From: Ophiura sarsii
Taxonomy: Eukaryota > Echinodermata > Ophiuroidea > Amphilepidida > Ophiuridae
Assembly: GCA_035610835.1 (NCBI GenBank)
Contig: JAYJML010000054.1
Coordinates: forward strand, 1 to 64,000
DNA: 64,000 nucleotides
Direction of reading: 5' to 3'
Below the pieces are notes generated by a model. It worked only from the letters and a program-made list of their open reading frames with translations, was not told where the DNA came from and searched no databases. The position numbers were made by a program, and so were the translations under genes. Shown one piece after another: positions 1 through 11,773 of the stretch (positions are counted from its first letter, which is position 1; each line of letters opens with the position of its first letter).

Positions 1-253
1 ACCACCCTGTGTTAAGTTCAAAACACATGGCCAGACATGTAATTGCAAAATGTATGGAAATCCGTTTTGATCAAAATTGAGGGGGGCTGCATCCAAGTAT
101 TCTCTAAGTACCCCTTTAACCCTACTACCTTTTAACTTTTTACGTTAATTGTTGAATTTAACGTGCTAATCTTACCATGTTTTCTAGATTAAAAAATAAA
201 TAGGCCTACCATGAACATGCAAACTTCTCAAAAGAGTTTATAGGCTTACTCAC

Positions 254-407
254 CTATTTCGTCTAAGGATTCCTCCAGGACCTGCGCCATATGGGGATCT
301 TTCTGCACTTGTCTGTCATGGTCGTATGTTACCAACGATTCCCGGATACCATACGCAAGTCGTTCCTCATCAGACATATCCAACAATTCATCACCACCAT
401 CTGCCAT
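254..407 (-). CDS. First exon of a GIMAP-like paralogue (UIM-like acidic leader), continues off the left edge
   Basis: From an ATG at 407-405 this exon codes for about 51 residues and ends at a clear donor (GAAATAG|GTGAGT). The peptide is acidic, with DEERLAYGIRESL, which resembles a ubiquitin-interacting motif with Gly replacing the usual Ala, and a second similar stretch near its end (MAQVLEESLDEIG). Size (154 nt), end phase (1) and design match the first exon of the GIMAP-ZU5-UPA-Death gene at 36839-36992: both share SL.TYD, a central N/DPHM and a closing LEE.LD.IG. I infer a paralogue whose AIG1 exons lie beyond the window. The ORF could be extended upstream in frame, but only from a TTG, so I prefer the ATG. 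Ubiquitin binding is a guess from the motif. Confidence 0.65.
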
Positions 408-868
408 GACTTTGATATAAACACCACAAACATCTTTTAGGGTTATAAATCTGACAATCTTATAGTATAATGGAGGAAAGCTCCACACCCATGTTACATG
501 GTTGTGCAAACATTTACATTTTATTCAGCAGTCACTCCCCATAAAACAAACGCTTTTACTTGAGTGGTTAATCGTTATTCGCACGTCCATACTTTTTGGT
601 GGACAAGTTAACTTGGCCGCCATAGAGACCAGAAGTGGTCGTAATAAAACCGAAAATACCTCCAAATTCAGTTATTCAGTGCGAAATTAATATTGTTATT
701 ATATTTTATATTAAATGTGTCTATTACCGTAAATAAAATGGTGCTCTAATTGACAATGTAGCCTTTAAATAATAAATAAATATCACATTTAATTTTCGAT
801 TTAGTTTATTGAGTGGATAACCCTGTAACGACACTATATATTATTAAAAACCGTCGCCATCTTCCGAA
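408..868. other. Upstream flank of the left exon, no gene seen
   Basis: This stretch would hold the promoter and 5' UTR of the minus-strand exon at 254-407. I see no convincing TATA box or conserved element, and the short plus-strand ORF at 502-690 has no recognisable content. Confidence 0.4.
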
Positions 869-869
869 T

Positions 870-966
870 GATCCGTGGCGCAGCGGACTAGAGCGCTGCG
901 TTGAACGATTACTGCTTTTATCGCAGATGGCATATCTAAGATACGTGTTCGAGTCCCGGCGGGGAT
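870..966 (+). tRNA. tRNA-like sequence or tRNA-derived SINE head
   Basis: An A-box-like TGGCGCAGCGG lies near 876 and a B-box-like TGTTCGAGTCC near 945. The outer ends can pair for six of seven acceptor positions (ATCCGTG with CGGGGAT), and CTGCG/CGCAG could form an anticodon stem around an oversized 21-nt loop. The T stem pairs poorly and the box spacing is long. A degenerate tRNA, an intron-containing tRNA or the pol III head of a SINE are all possible; I favour a SINE head or pseudo-tRNA. Confidence 0.4.
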
Positions 967-1140
967 GATGTTTTTTGTGTCATCTAAAATTAACTTTTTT
1001 TACTCTCAAATTAAATAGACATATTAATAGCACTCTAGTTTGCACATTTTATATTCTTTTTTTCAATACAGATCATTTAAAAATATTTTTTTGGATAAAA
1101 TGGTTTTAATTTTCGATTTAATAGCAGTAGGCCTACATAA

Positions 1141-1250
1141 CTATTGCGGTGCCGTTGCGTGTCGTTGTGGTACGCTCAAGCCATGGTCGACCATGTGTCG
1201 TTGCGAGCGATGTGTTTCTTAGCGATAAGCGTCCAGATCCATTAACTTTG
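1141..1250 (-). repeat. Antisense fragment of the Ty3/Gypsy-like element at 4.4-5.3 kb
   Basis: About 100 bases are a near-identical reverse complement of 4982-5085, part of the integrase C-terminal region of the retrotransposon fragment. Only this scrap is present, so it is an isolated insertion or rearranged piece. Confidence 0.75.
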
Positions 1251-3252
1251 ACTATTAACTATAAACCATTTGCGTTGCATACGTTGCTTTCACTTTTCAG
1301 ACAACTTGTTTTGTATAAACATTGGTACTTTTTGATGTTCCATTATATTAATTAATTACAATATCATTAGTTTGTTTATTAACGAGACTCTTTTTGGGGG
1401 TACGAGTGAGCACTTTATTCAATCACATTTTTCTTTTTTTTGATTCGGCTGTTGTGTTGTGTTGTGAATGTGATGTTCGTGATTTATTTTTACATAACGA
1501 TTGACTATTTATAGTATTAATAATAATTATCCTGGCGCCCCGGGAACACCAAGTTATTTTGTTGCACTTTTGAATTTGTCATAAATTACGTTTTTCTCGT
1601 AATTAATAAACATTGGAATTTAAATTAAATTTTAAATTATGATATTTTTTTCTTCTTTTTTTCCCCATAGTAAACTTTACCACATATCGCTCACATAACG
1701 TCTCGGTGATTTTCTTCCAGAAACAACACACTAGTGATCCTCTTGCCGACTTCCACAAAAGTCAACAAAACCAATATCAAGTCTTCTCATCCTTTTGACA
1801 CTTGTCCACCCAGTTTTTTAGAAGACCTTGTTCTCCTACAAAAGTAATTTCGAAATTAACAGCAATACCAACACTCAAACCAACCGGATAAAGAGGCAGA
1901 AGTGAGCGCTGAGCGAACCCCAAGCTGATGCACCTCCACGAACCAGAGGTGAGTGTTTAAGCAAGTCTAGCAACCGGGCTTCGAGCATACGTCTAACTTT
2001 TTATATATCTCATTGTTAATACACATACACATTAACTTTTGGCTTGGTGAATTTGGCCGGCTAAAACCCGGATTCTAAAATGATCATTATCATTATGTAT
2101 TAGGCCTAATAGTGTGTCATTGCTGCTTCACCTCCATGAAAGAGTAAATAATCTAGAAATTAAATAATGGTTATAGGCCTACTTCGAAATATCTATATTG
2201 ATTGCATTATTGAGTCTTAATCACAGAAAAAACTTACTGTTCAGCAGAGTGTTCAACTTTATAAAGTTGTTTTCAAATCGTTGTGTAAAAATGTAGTAAA
2301 AAAAATCTGACCTGGTGTTCGTGACTTGTTCATACATGTACAACCTATAAGGCGCTACTGTTTCTGCTGCTGCTGCACCTTTGATCCGTAGATAACCATA
2401 TAATGATGAAATTCAAATAATTAGGGATCATTCACAAACAATACGACGCAGAGATATAGCGTATCTTACCGTATGCCTCAGGCCCAGGGTTCGGAATGCC
2501 AGATTGCCAACCTTCACCCACCTTCCCACACCAAATCCCTCCGCCTGATCAATGTTGGTTGTGGTAATTGTCTACATTTGGAGAAAACTACTATAGTACG
2601 TTTATCATTACTTGGATGTGACTTAGGAGGATATTATTAGGAACTTTGATTATACATGGACCCCCTAACAATAATTGTTTATTTGTGATCACTCCCTCGT
2701 GAAAGAAGGTTTTTTTTGTAATTGATTCAATGTCGTTATCTCATATTATAATGTCAATTTTTGTATATTTATGATAACCCGGATTAGGCTAAAATTAATT
2801 CATCTATTTACATTTCATGTTGCACTTTAGAACGATACTGACGTAGACACAAGCACGCTCTTACCATTGACGGTAAATAGGCCTATACGTGTACATGTTA
2901 ATAAGCAACAATTCAGACTGCAACAATTTGTTGTTGTTGTGTTGCCCTCAGCGACCGACCCTCAAATCTCAAAAATCAGGGTCGCAATTTTTTTTAATTC
3001 TTTTTTTTTTAAGATTTAAGTTTACCAATTTGTCAAAATACTACTATTTTCTGCTTAAAGTGAATCAGTTTGCTTGAATTTATTGCTTTAAAACTATTAT
3101 CACATTAGAAACATTAGTCAAATTGACATTTACCAATTTTGACTTGTCATGAACCACGGCTTGCCTGTCAGTAATATTTGTCAGAAAAAAAAGAAGGACA
3201 AATCGACCGACCGACCCGACTTCCAGATTTTTGGCACTTGAGGGCAACACAA

Positions 3253-3255
<3 letters not shown>
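1251..3255. other. Intergenic sequence, no gene seen
   Basis: AT-rich, with homopolymer T runs and several TAGGCCTA palindromes (near 2098, 2173 and 2876). No ORF here has recognisable protein content or flanking splice signals. Confidence 0.5.

Positions 3256-3289
<34 letters not shown>
3256..3289 (+). repeat. Long poly-G tract
   Basis: An uninterrupted run of more than 30 G. Its reverse complement produces an artefactual polyproline ORF at 3168-3413. Similar shorter runs occur at about 3813-3832 (C), 4075-4091, 5358-5374, 6762-6786, 8251-8266 and 39361-39374 (G), so G/C homopolymers are a feature of this region. Confidence 0.95.
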
Positions 3290-3432
3290 CTATACAGATG
3301 TGAAGCACAATATAGTGTCCCAATGTTATTTTCTTTTCAGTTATCTCTGGTACCAAAGAAAGGTATGAAAGGTCCATCGTCACACCATGCCCACTACCAT
3401 CATTCATTGACACCTCACGTCACATGTGCCCT

Positions 3433-3663
3433 CGCTCAGAAAAAAATGGTTCCACTTAGAACCTTTTTGTCCTCTTTATGGAACCCTTAAGGATAAAACC
3501 CGCAAAAATGATCCTTAAAATTGAGGAACCCCAAAAGGTTCTGGACCAAATATATGGTTATTTATAACCTTTTATGAACTCTTTTTGTTTCGATGGATAC
3601 ACATTAGAGGTTCTAAATACAGTTTTAGAACCCCTTTCTTTAAAACCATTTTTCTTAGTGAAC
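3433..3663. mobile_element. Possible small MITE with imperfect terminal inverted repeats
   Basis: The left end reads CGCTCAGAAAAAAATGGTTC and the right end, reverse-complemented, reads GTTCACTAAGAAAAATGGTT. The interior is rich in AGGTTCT/AGAACC and folds back. No coding capacity. The ends and target duplication are uncertain. Confidence 0.4.
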
Positions 3664-4380
3664 TGCAATCACACAAAATGTCACTTAAAGAGCTAAGATT
3701 TAGAACACCTTACCATTAGTGTTTTGGTACCGTTTAGGTGCAAAATCCAAATATTCAAATATGATTATATTGCTCTGACCAGTGGCGTATCCAGGGGACC
3801 CAGCAGGTCATCCCCCCCCCCCCCCCCCCCCCCTTGACAAAAGAGTTTAACAAAGGAGGATCAGTATAATGAACCTTCAAATCACAATAAGGATCACTGT
3901 TTTTTAGTTAGTAATAGTAGGCAATAGGCATGTGAGAAAATACCAAAATTACTGCTTCAGAATGCTGAATCTTTGCCTTCAAAAATAGAGACTATAATAG
4001 AGAGCATCATAAATCGCCCAGGAGTCACGAGACGAGCCGAGTAACAAAACTCGATTTTTAAAATAAAAAAATTTGGGGGGGGGGGGGGGGGCGTGTAAAA
4101 TGACTTCGAATACCTGGCTGAACGAATCCACCACACAGTCATGACAGTCACGACAGTCATGACAGTCACGAGTTGTACAAGGTTGTATGTATACACATGG
4201 AAAAAAGTATCGCACCACTTTTTTTTCTTTGAAAAGTGCAAATGTGGCCTCGAATTTTGCCACCATGGTGTGATATTAAGGATCATTTGTTTGCGTAAGC
4301 TGTCCAACAAATATTGGGCAATAAAAGGGCCACATTTGAGTTTGTGACGTAATCGATGTAATGTTTTTTCACCGCATGGT
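3664..4380. other. Non-coding stretch with homopolymers and a short tandem repeat
   Basis: Contains poly-C near 3813, poly-G near 4075 and an alternating CATGACAGT/CACGACAGT tandem repeat at about 4133-4170. The ORFs across it read through these simple repeats and are not credible genes. Confidence 0.5.
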
Positions 4381-4381
4381 A

Positions 4382-5310
4382 CTACTCAGGCTGAAGCGCT
4401 GCTCTCCGAACATTATTTGCCACGTTTGGCGTTCCTGAGGATATCTCGAGGGATGGAGGCCCAGAATTCTCTTCTTCTGCGACTGCCGACTTCCTTACAC
4501 GATGGGGAGTCCGTCACCGTGTGTCATCTGCCTACTTCGCTCAATCGAATGGCCGCGCCGAAGTAGCAGTCAAGAAGGTGAAGCGCACCCTGATGGACAA
4601 TGTTGGGCCCACTGGTTCCCTTGATAATGACGGTCTCTTACGGGCACTACTCCAATTGCGCACCTCCGGATCCTGACTGCAACATCTCACCGGCGGAAAT
4701 AGTCTTCGGCAGACCTTTACGCGATGCCTTCACCACCCGCGATACGTTCACCAACCCATCCATTCGCACTATCTGGCGCGAAGCATGGGCACTTAAAGAA
4801 GACGCAATGAAAGCCCGGATGCCACGCTCACTTGAAGCCCTCAACGCTCACGCAAGGCCCCTTGCACCACTATCGCTGGGCAACCGCGTGTTCCTGCAGA
4901 ACCAACACGGTCCGCATCCTACAAAGTGGGTAAAATCCGGCACAGTCGTCGAGCTAAGGGACCATGACCAATATTGGGTCAAAGTTAATGGATCTGGACG
5001 CTTATCGCTAAGAAACACATCGCTCGCAACGACACATGGTCGACCATGGCTTGAGCGTACCACAACGACACGCAACGGCACCGCAACCACAGCCAGCGTC
5101 AGACCAGCTGGAACAGGGCCCTACCGCTGTCGCATCAGCACCACTGATCCCGCTGACGCCCTCAAAAACAAATCTTCCACCACCGGACATACCAACAGCA
5201 CCTATTACACCAGTCGCGTCAGGTGGAGTTGCCCTCGCACGCCCTCGCAGACAAACAATAAAGCCTCGTCACTACGTGCCTGAGACTGGTAAATGGCAGA
5301 CCCGCTAATC
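4382..5310 (+). pseudogene. Broken Ty3/Gypsy-like pol fragment: integrase core and C-terminal region
   Basis: The translated segment starting near 4425 carries integrase core signatures: FGVPEDISRDGGPEF and, further on, SNGRAEVAVKKVKR, the region of the catalytic glutamate. A frame break near 4672 separates this from the next segment, which reads NISPAEIVFGRPLRDAF and then a basic C-terminal region (4600-5283). Reverse transcriptase, RNase H and gag are absent, so this is the 3' end of an LTR retrotransposon. A purine/G-rich tract (5353-5374) just downstream fits a polypurine tract. The clade call rests on motif resemblance. Confidence 0.8.
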
Positions 5311-5375
5311 TGCTAGTTGTTACGTTAGCGAGGTATTAACCCCTCTAACGTGGGGTGGTGGGGGGGGGGGGGGGA

Positions 5376-5560
5376 TGTTGAACTATGGCGGGGTCTATTG
5401 GAGCATCTACACATGTATTGCTTCATTGTATATAGTTGTTATGTATTAAGAACATTATTTGTTGTTTGTATACTTTCAGACTGTTGTCATCTTTAATATC
5501 AGTCTGACAACATAAAGAGAAGCATTCTTCAAATATGAGTCACGTCACGAATTGTGATTT
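5376..5560 (+). repeat. Probable start of the 3' LTR of the Gypsy-like fragment
   Basis: Directly after the G-rich polypurine-like tract the sequence begins TGTTGAACTATGG, the TG start expected of an LTR. The 3' boundary and an upstream partner LTR cannot be seen, so the end given is approximate. Confidence 0.4.
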
Positions 5561-7008
5561 CATCATTGTAAAAGGCCAAAACATGCCACCTGAACTTGAC
5601 CCTCGTTATGCCAGCGCCACTGAAAAAGAAACTGAAATATATGTCTAGGTCTAACATTAAACACAATGTTTAATGACGAAGCAGGAAAATAAAATTAACG
5701 GTTTGTAAAATGACTCCTAGGAATTGTCTATATGGGTAAACTGTCAAGCGAACGGGTAACAGTAGCGTATCAGCAGAGTGTTCCCTTCCCTCGACGGATT
5801 TGACCGGGTAGAACAGCTCAAACTACCGGGATAAACGGTTTTATTTTCTGTAAATACAGTGGGTTGGAGGGAGCGAGGGCCCCAATTTGAGTCGGATGGG
5901 GTGGATTTTGAGGACACCACGTAACGAGCACCCCCCCCCCCCTCCCCGTGTTCAAATGTCGGACTCGGCGGCGGCAATCCTTAGCCTGGTAAAGTTAAAG
6001 TCTACTGGGAAGATCCCATTTCCTCCTCTGACAAGTGATCTCATCAAATACGCCACATTTCACAGCAGTTGAATGATGAGTATTTTCCATTAGAATGGAC
6101 TTGGATCCTTTAAACATTGGTTTGCTATCTACCGAAGATAGTTATTAAATAGTGATTGTTCAGTGTTATAACAATAGCTCTATTAAGCATTTCGGTTGGA
6201 CCTCTTTTAAAAGTAGTTTGCTAACTATGAAGATAACAATAATAACGGTGAAACACGGTCATTATTAACAATTAGGTCTAGTAGGCCTATATATATAGGC
6301 CTATACATGTACATGGTGTTTTTTAAATTTATTGGCTATCGCTATGAATTGCCTTGTCACCTACCTAGATTGAAACTTTTTTCATTGAAAGAAGGACACA
6401 AAAGTACAAGGATATCAAAGGTGAAACCACACGAGATTGGATCAAGACTATTCTTTTCTCTTTTCCAAGGCTGACAGCAAAATTGTTAACTTTATTTGTT
6501 GGAAGTGGCTCTTTTTACTTCATTCTTTTCTTCCATCTTTTCTAACTTTCATTTCATTCAGCCAGCATGCTTATATAGGCTTTTTAAGCCTGGCCTGAGC
6601 ATTTTGCTTGAGCATGGTCCCTTCAGGACCAAGCGTGTGTCCGAATGGACCGACCGTGTAAACAAACAAAACAAACAAACAAACACATTCAATTAGGCCT
6701 AATGTTTACATCTCATAACTTCGTGATAACCAAACCGATGTTACCCTATTTTTTGTTGGGAGGGGGGGGGGGGGGGGGGGGGGGGGTCGAGGGGCAGCAA
6801 TATAGATCATCCTCTCCCACCATAATCCCATCCCTTTCACCTTGGCTTTCAGTCTAGAACATTCGGACGTTTTATTGATTCAAAAATATTTAGCGATCGA
6901 AATGGGAAGACCTCTGTTCTTTGTTCAGTCCGGATTTCAATCGGTATGTTCCCGAATTTTATATTATTCAATTTAATCATGACATTTTAGGAGGATGTAT
7001 TGTAAAGA
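5561..7008. other. Intergenic sequence, no gene seen
   Basis: Holds poly-C near 5933, a long poly-G near 6762, and TAGGCCTA palindromes near 6282, 6292 and 6690. No supported coding sequence. Confidence 0.5.
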
Positions 7009-7309
7009 TACAGGGTGTCCCAAAAGTCTATGCACGTTTTTAAAGAGTCATATCTCATAAAATATAAATCATATGGTATAAATTTAACCATATTTTGATA
7101 GACGAGACTTGGGAAATTATTTTGATACCAAACACCACCCTATTGGTGAACCCACAACATTATAGAACTGGTTGAAAGTGTTTGGCCATGTGCCAGACCC
7201 ACTCATATTAAGTACCACACATTGTTGCTAAAATCAGGTGCGCATAAACTAATAGTATGAAAGCAACGTTGCGCATTAGACACAGTTCACTGCTTACCTT
7301 GCAACATTA

Positions 7310-7720
7310 ATGTTATTACCAAACAGCATAGATAAGCGAATACAAATTGTATGGTTCTACGCTGAAACAAATTCAGTTCAACTTACTCAACAAAAGTTCA
7401 GAAAACATTTCAAAGTGAAACGTGCACCAGGAAGAATATCCATTCTGAAGTTGGTGGATAAATGTTTGAACACAGGAACTGTGCATGATTTGTCTCGATG
7501 TGGTAGAAAGACTGGTAGATCAACAAGTCACATTGTATTATAAGACATGCAGTAGCCAAAAGTCCATAGAGATCTAGATTCGCCGACAATCCGCAGAAAA
7601 CAAGATTAAAAGGTCAACTGTTCACAGAATTTTGCCTAAGGACTTGAAGAAGTTTCCATACAAGATTCAGAGCAAACAAAACATTAAAGCAGCGGACAGA
7701 TATAGTTTGTTATTATTATG
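7310..7720 (+). pseudogene. Transposase N-terminal remnant (helix-turn-helix region)
   Basis: The first ORF (7310-7543) codes for a DNA-binding region with RIQIVWFYAETNSVQLTQ, then RAPGRISILKLVDKCLNTG, typical of the helix-turn-helix of mariner-type transposases. After a stop and frame change the next stretch continues with KRSTVHRILPKDLKKFPYKI, the second helix-turn-helix region, ending near 7700. The catalytic DDE/D domain is missing, so no active transposase can be made. Confidence 0.8.
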
Positions 7721-8089
7721 GGATCACTGTAATGTAAAATTATAAATCTTACTATAATTCACCGTATGTTGTATGTATGTATGTATGTATGTATGTGTGT
7801 ATCCTGAAAAGGCTTTCTCATTTTGCATCTTAAAGCCGTGAATATTGCACTGATAATAGATGATGTCTTGAGACAGGTTATAAGCTATAAATGGCCGAAA
7901 ACCGTACAGAATTGACCGAGATATGAGCAAAATGATGTCCAATTTAGGCCTTTTCAGCCCGGCTTTTGATACTATTTCCGTACGGGCCATGTTTGTTTTT
8001 CTCTGCGAACACTGTAACCATGCAGTCGGCGCGTAGCACATAACGCGTCGCAGTTCGCCATGCAAAATAAACGCGCACACGCACTACAC

Positions 8090-8870
8090 CCACGCACCCC
8101 TACACACGCGGGCGGGTAAATATTGGAGAAATACGCTGCGCCACACGGGGTTGGTTATGGTTTAGGCCTTGGGGCCTTGAGATAAGCCACGGGGCGTGGG
8201 CGGAGACGGGGACGGGGCGGGGACGGCGGGGACGGCAGGGCGGGCGGGCGGGGGGGGGGGGGGGGCAGCGGGTCATAAGGTAACGAAATAATGTGGTTTC
8301 TGATAAAACAAAACATGATATGGTGAATCTAAATTACGTAACATGGTGTCACTAGATGTGGGATTTGATACTGTATGCGACACGCTGGCGGACAAATATT
8401 GGAGAAATACGCCGCGCTACGGGAGATGGTTAAGGTTAGGCCAATTGGCGTTGAGATAAGCCGCTGGGCGGGGAACTTTAGGCCTTGGGGTTGAGATATG
8501 ACACAGGCGGGGCGGGGCGGTGACGAATGGGGGGGGGGGGGGTGTAATGATGTAATGTGGTTTGGGAGGCAGGGGTTAATGAAGAAATGTGATGCTAAAT
8601 TGCGTAACGGATATGCCACGGGCGGGGCAGGGGCAGGCGGGGGAGTGACTGGTGGGCTACGGGAGATGGTTAAGGTTTAGGCCTTGGAGTTGAAATATGC
8701 CACGGGCGGGGCGGGGGCGGTGACGAATGGGGGTTGTGATGCTAAATTGCGTAACGGATATGTCACGGGCGGGGGCGGGCGGGGTGGGATGGTGACGGTT
8801 GGGGAACGGGAGATGGTTAAGGTTTAGGCCTTGAAGTTAAAATATACCACGGGGCGTGGGCGGGCGGGGG
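8090..8870 (+). repeat. GC-rich degenerate minisatellite
   Basis: A unit built around GGTTAAGGTTTAGGCCTTGG, CCACGGGCGGGGCGGG and GACGAATGGGGG recurs several times with changing spacing. It is strongly G-rich on the plus strand, in contrast to the AT-rich surroundings. ORFs crossing it are shadows. Confidence 0.8.
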
Positions 8871-9611
8871 TCTTTGAATTAAAACAAAAATGTTTTAGAT
8901 ATTGTTCTATTCCTATGTGTTTCGTTATAAATTTTCCTCATTTGTAGGTGTTCTATCTGGTAGGCCCTACTCCCTAGCGGGAGAGCCCGTCCGTAGGACG
9001 GGCGTTCCGCTAGTAATTACAATTGACGGATCACTTTCCGTGTAGCCAACTCTACCCGTCTTTGTGTTAATCTCAATAGTATGGATTTATGAACTTTATT
9101 CCTCCGAATTATAAAATTACATTTGTGCAGAAATACATATTTTACTTCTAGGGTGGCATTACAAACAGATGTTACTCCAATGTTTGGTATCAAAATTATT
9201 TCCCACATCACCTCTTTCTAAATATGTATTCATATTTTCAATACGACTTATATTTTTTGAAATACAAAGCTTCAAAGTCGTGCATAGACTTTTGGGACAC
9301 CCTGTACATGACTTGTTTGGCCTTATACTTCTGGTTATCTTGGAACTTATTTTGTCTGATATTATTGCATGTCAGGCCTCCACTACGCAAACTGAAATAA
9401 ATGAGTTCATAATGGATATTATCATATTAAAATACATGCCAGGAGAGGTTGTCCACCCCTACTCTCTTGGCCCTATACCCCTCCCCCCCCCCATGTCTTG
9501 TTTTTGATTGCCGCGTGTGCACATAACTATACAAAGTTAGACTATAACCATGATAGCATTGGCCCGAGGATGCTTCTCTGATCATGCCTATAATGTACGC
9601 CTAGGTCAAAT

Positions 9612-9695
9612 GGACCCGAGGTGACTGCAATAGTGCTATTTTGCTATGGGGCGCAGCCCCTAAGCAAAATAGCACTATTGCAGTCACCGAGGGAC
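9612..9695. repeat. Near-perfect snapback palindrome
   Basis: The left arm GGTGACTGCAATAGTGCTAT is mirrored by its exact complement about 30 bases later, giving a stem of about 35 bp around a short loop (GGGGCGCAGCCCC). No coding sequence. Confidence 0.85.
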
Positions 9696-9849
9696 CATAG
9701 TTTTAATCCAGAGAATCGAATAAAGGCAGTTTATATTTGTTTTATATACGTAATTCATATATTTCTAGTTCCATAAAGTTCAAATCTAAAAATCATCCGG
9801 TAAGTTCCAATCTTCATCAGTTAAAAAGTTTTAAAATTTCAATTCAAAG

Positions 9850-10420
9850 GCAGTGCATCGAACGATCGTCATGCTGCGCCCGGGGATGCAAATCGTGCGC
9901 CCTCTCGCGTAACGCGGAGTACAATGCCGCGTGAAACTACCGGTGCACCAGTGCGCCGTAAATAGTCTTCTTGTGAGCCGTAAATAGTACTTTTGGGAGC
10001 CGTAAATAGTACTTTTGGCAAAATAGCGTGTCTATTTTTGATCATGTGACCCACTTTTAACCAATCAATGAACAAGAATATATACGTCATTCATATATTT
10101 CTAGTTCAAATTAAAAAATCATCTGTTAAAAGTTCAATTCAAAGGCAGTGCATCGAACGATCGTCACGCTGCGCCCGGGGAGTCAAATCGTGCGCCCTCT
10201 CGCGTCACGCGGAGTACAACGCCGCGTGAAACTACCAACGCACTGGTGCGCCGTAAATAGTCTTTTGGGGAGCCGTAAATAGTACTTTTGGGAGCCGTAA
10301 ATAGTACTTTTGAGAGCCGTAAATAGTACTTTTGGCAAAATAGCGTGTTTATTTTTGATCATGTGACCCACTTTTAACCAATCAATGAACAAGAATATAT
10401 GAATGACGTATATAAAACAA
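9850..10420. repeat. Tandem duplication of a roughly 295-bp unit with internal AGCCGTAAATAGTACTTTTG repeats
   Basis: Two adjacent copies share the GCAGTGCATCGAACGATCGTC start, a GC-rich GCGCCCTCTCGCGT block, then repeated AGCCGTAAATAGTACTTTTG units and a closing CCAATCAATGAACAAGAATA. The second copy has one more of the internal units. The minus-strand ORFs at 9869-10090 and 10183-10425 are copies of each other because of this. Confidence 0.85.
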
Positions 10421-11154
10421 AACATTAACGCCTTCGGATAAAACCCGGTGTAAAGTCTTTTTGATACTTCTTATAATGTTTCACTCCGATCATGGATTCA
10501 AAATATTTCCCTGTCCTTTATTTTTTATCTTTTTTTCCTTCTCTCTTTCCAAACTCCTTGACACTAACGCTTGTCATGCTTGTGCGAAAGCCTTGTTTAC
10601 TTACTTGCTTCAGGCTCAGCCACACCCAGGCAAAAATTACGGTTTGATTAGTCGGGCCTCCGATGCGTAAACAATGCGTGTGAACAAGCCCTCAAACACG
10701 CCAAAAACATAGCGGGTAACGCAGCACGCACTGGCGACATTCGAAACAACAGTGTCGCGTATTTTAAGAGAACTGGCGCGTGCTAATTTGCGTGAAAAAC
10801 AAAACACGGGATACGCGGCGCACGGGAGTTTCGCTGATCCCCTGCGGACTTTTCATTCTACTTTGTCAATGACCACAATAAGGGATTTAAATCCTTCTAA
10901 ATAGGCTTTTGGAATTTCAAAATTGAAAATTTCTTTGCATGTACTGATAGATTACACTCTGAAGTTTTGAAAAGTGAAATTCCTGGAAAATACGAAATGA
11001 CACTTGACAGCCCCCTTAATGGTATTTTTATTTTTTGTGTGTGTTTATTTATCACTTCACATACATAATTTTTAGTTTTATACATACAACATTTTCACCG
11101 CATTTTCACATAATATTCATATTACAAGATTTTCAAGATTTTCACTACAGTTAT
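10421..11154. other. Intergenic sequence, no gene seen
   Basis: AT-rich sequence with no recognised repeat or coding signal. Confidence 0.4.
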
Positions 11155-11500
11155 TTGTATATCATTTTGTAGATTCATATTTGTTTTTAAGCTTTTGTGT
11201 TTATTTACATTCATTTATTATTTTCATACTATTCATATTACAATATTTTCATATTACATGTTTTCGCATAATATACGAGATCATCAAACAATCAAAAAAC
11301 ATAATTGTTCAATATTGTATACGTCATGTATCTTTTTACACAGTATTTGTATATCATTTTGTAGATTCATATTTGTTTTTAAGCTTTTGTGTTTATTTAC
11401 ATACATTTTCATACTATTCATATTACATGTTTTCGCTTAATATACGAGATCATCAAACAATAAAAAAACATAATTGTTCAATATTATATTTCATTCATTC
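11155..11500. repeat. Tandem duplication of a roughly 190-bp AT-rich unit
   Basis: TTTGTATATCATTTTGTAGA starts two successive copies near 11155 and 11347, each followed by TTTTCGC.TAATATACGAGA and a poly-A-rich part. A related partial copy appears near 12535-12600. The ORFs at 11181-11552 are simple translations of the repeat. Confidence 0.8.
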
Positions 11501-11773
11501 ATTCATAAAAGGTTTATTAAAAAAGGCCATAGCACTGAATTGTGGACAGTAGTATAATACAACAATATCATCATCAACAATATACACAAAATATAAGCAA
11601 ATAGACAAAAATATACATTAATTAAACACACCATACTATATGCACAAAGTAACCACGCCAAATTAAAAACCATAGAAATGCAATCTTAATTAAAAATATC
11701 GCACGTGAGATATTAAAAAGCATTTAATTTTAGGGTAAATGACATATTGGGGATAAAATGCACTGCTATACTA

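Larger units (their letters stand above)
7011..9304 (+). mobile_element. Mariner-like DNA transposon, 2.3 kb, decayed
   Basis: The ends are inverted repeats: CAGGGTGTCCCAAAAGTCTA at the left and its complement, with one or two differences, at the right. TA flanks both sides, as expected of Tc1/mariner-superfamily insertion. Inside are a transposase remnant (7310-7720), a TGTA microsatellite (about 7769-7801) and a GC-rich minisatellite (about 8090-8870) that makes the element longer than a usual mariner. Confidence 0.85.

Noticed and set aside
3168..3413. ORF with a polyproline run
   Set aside because: Produced by the poly-G tract on the other strand; no flanking protein features.
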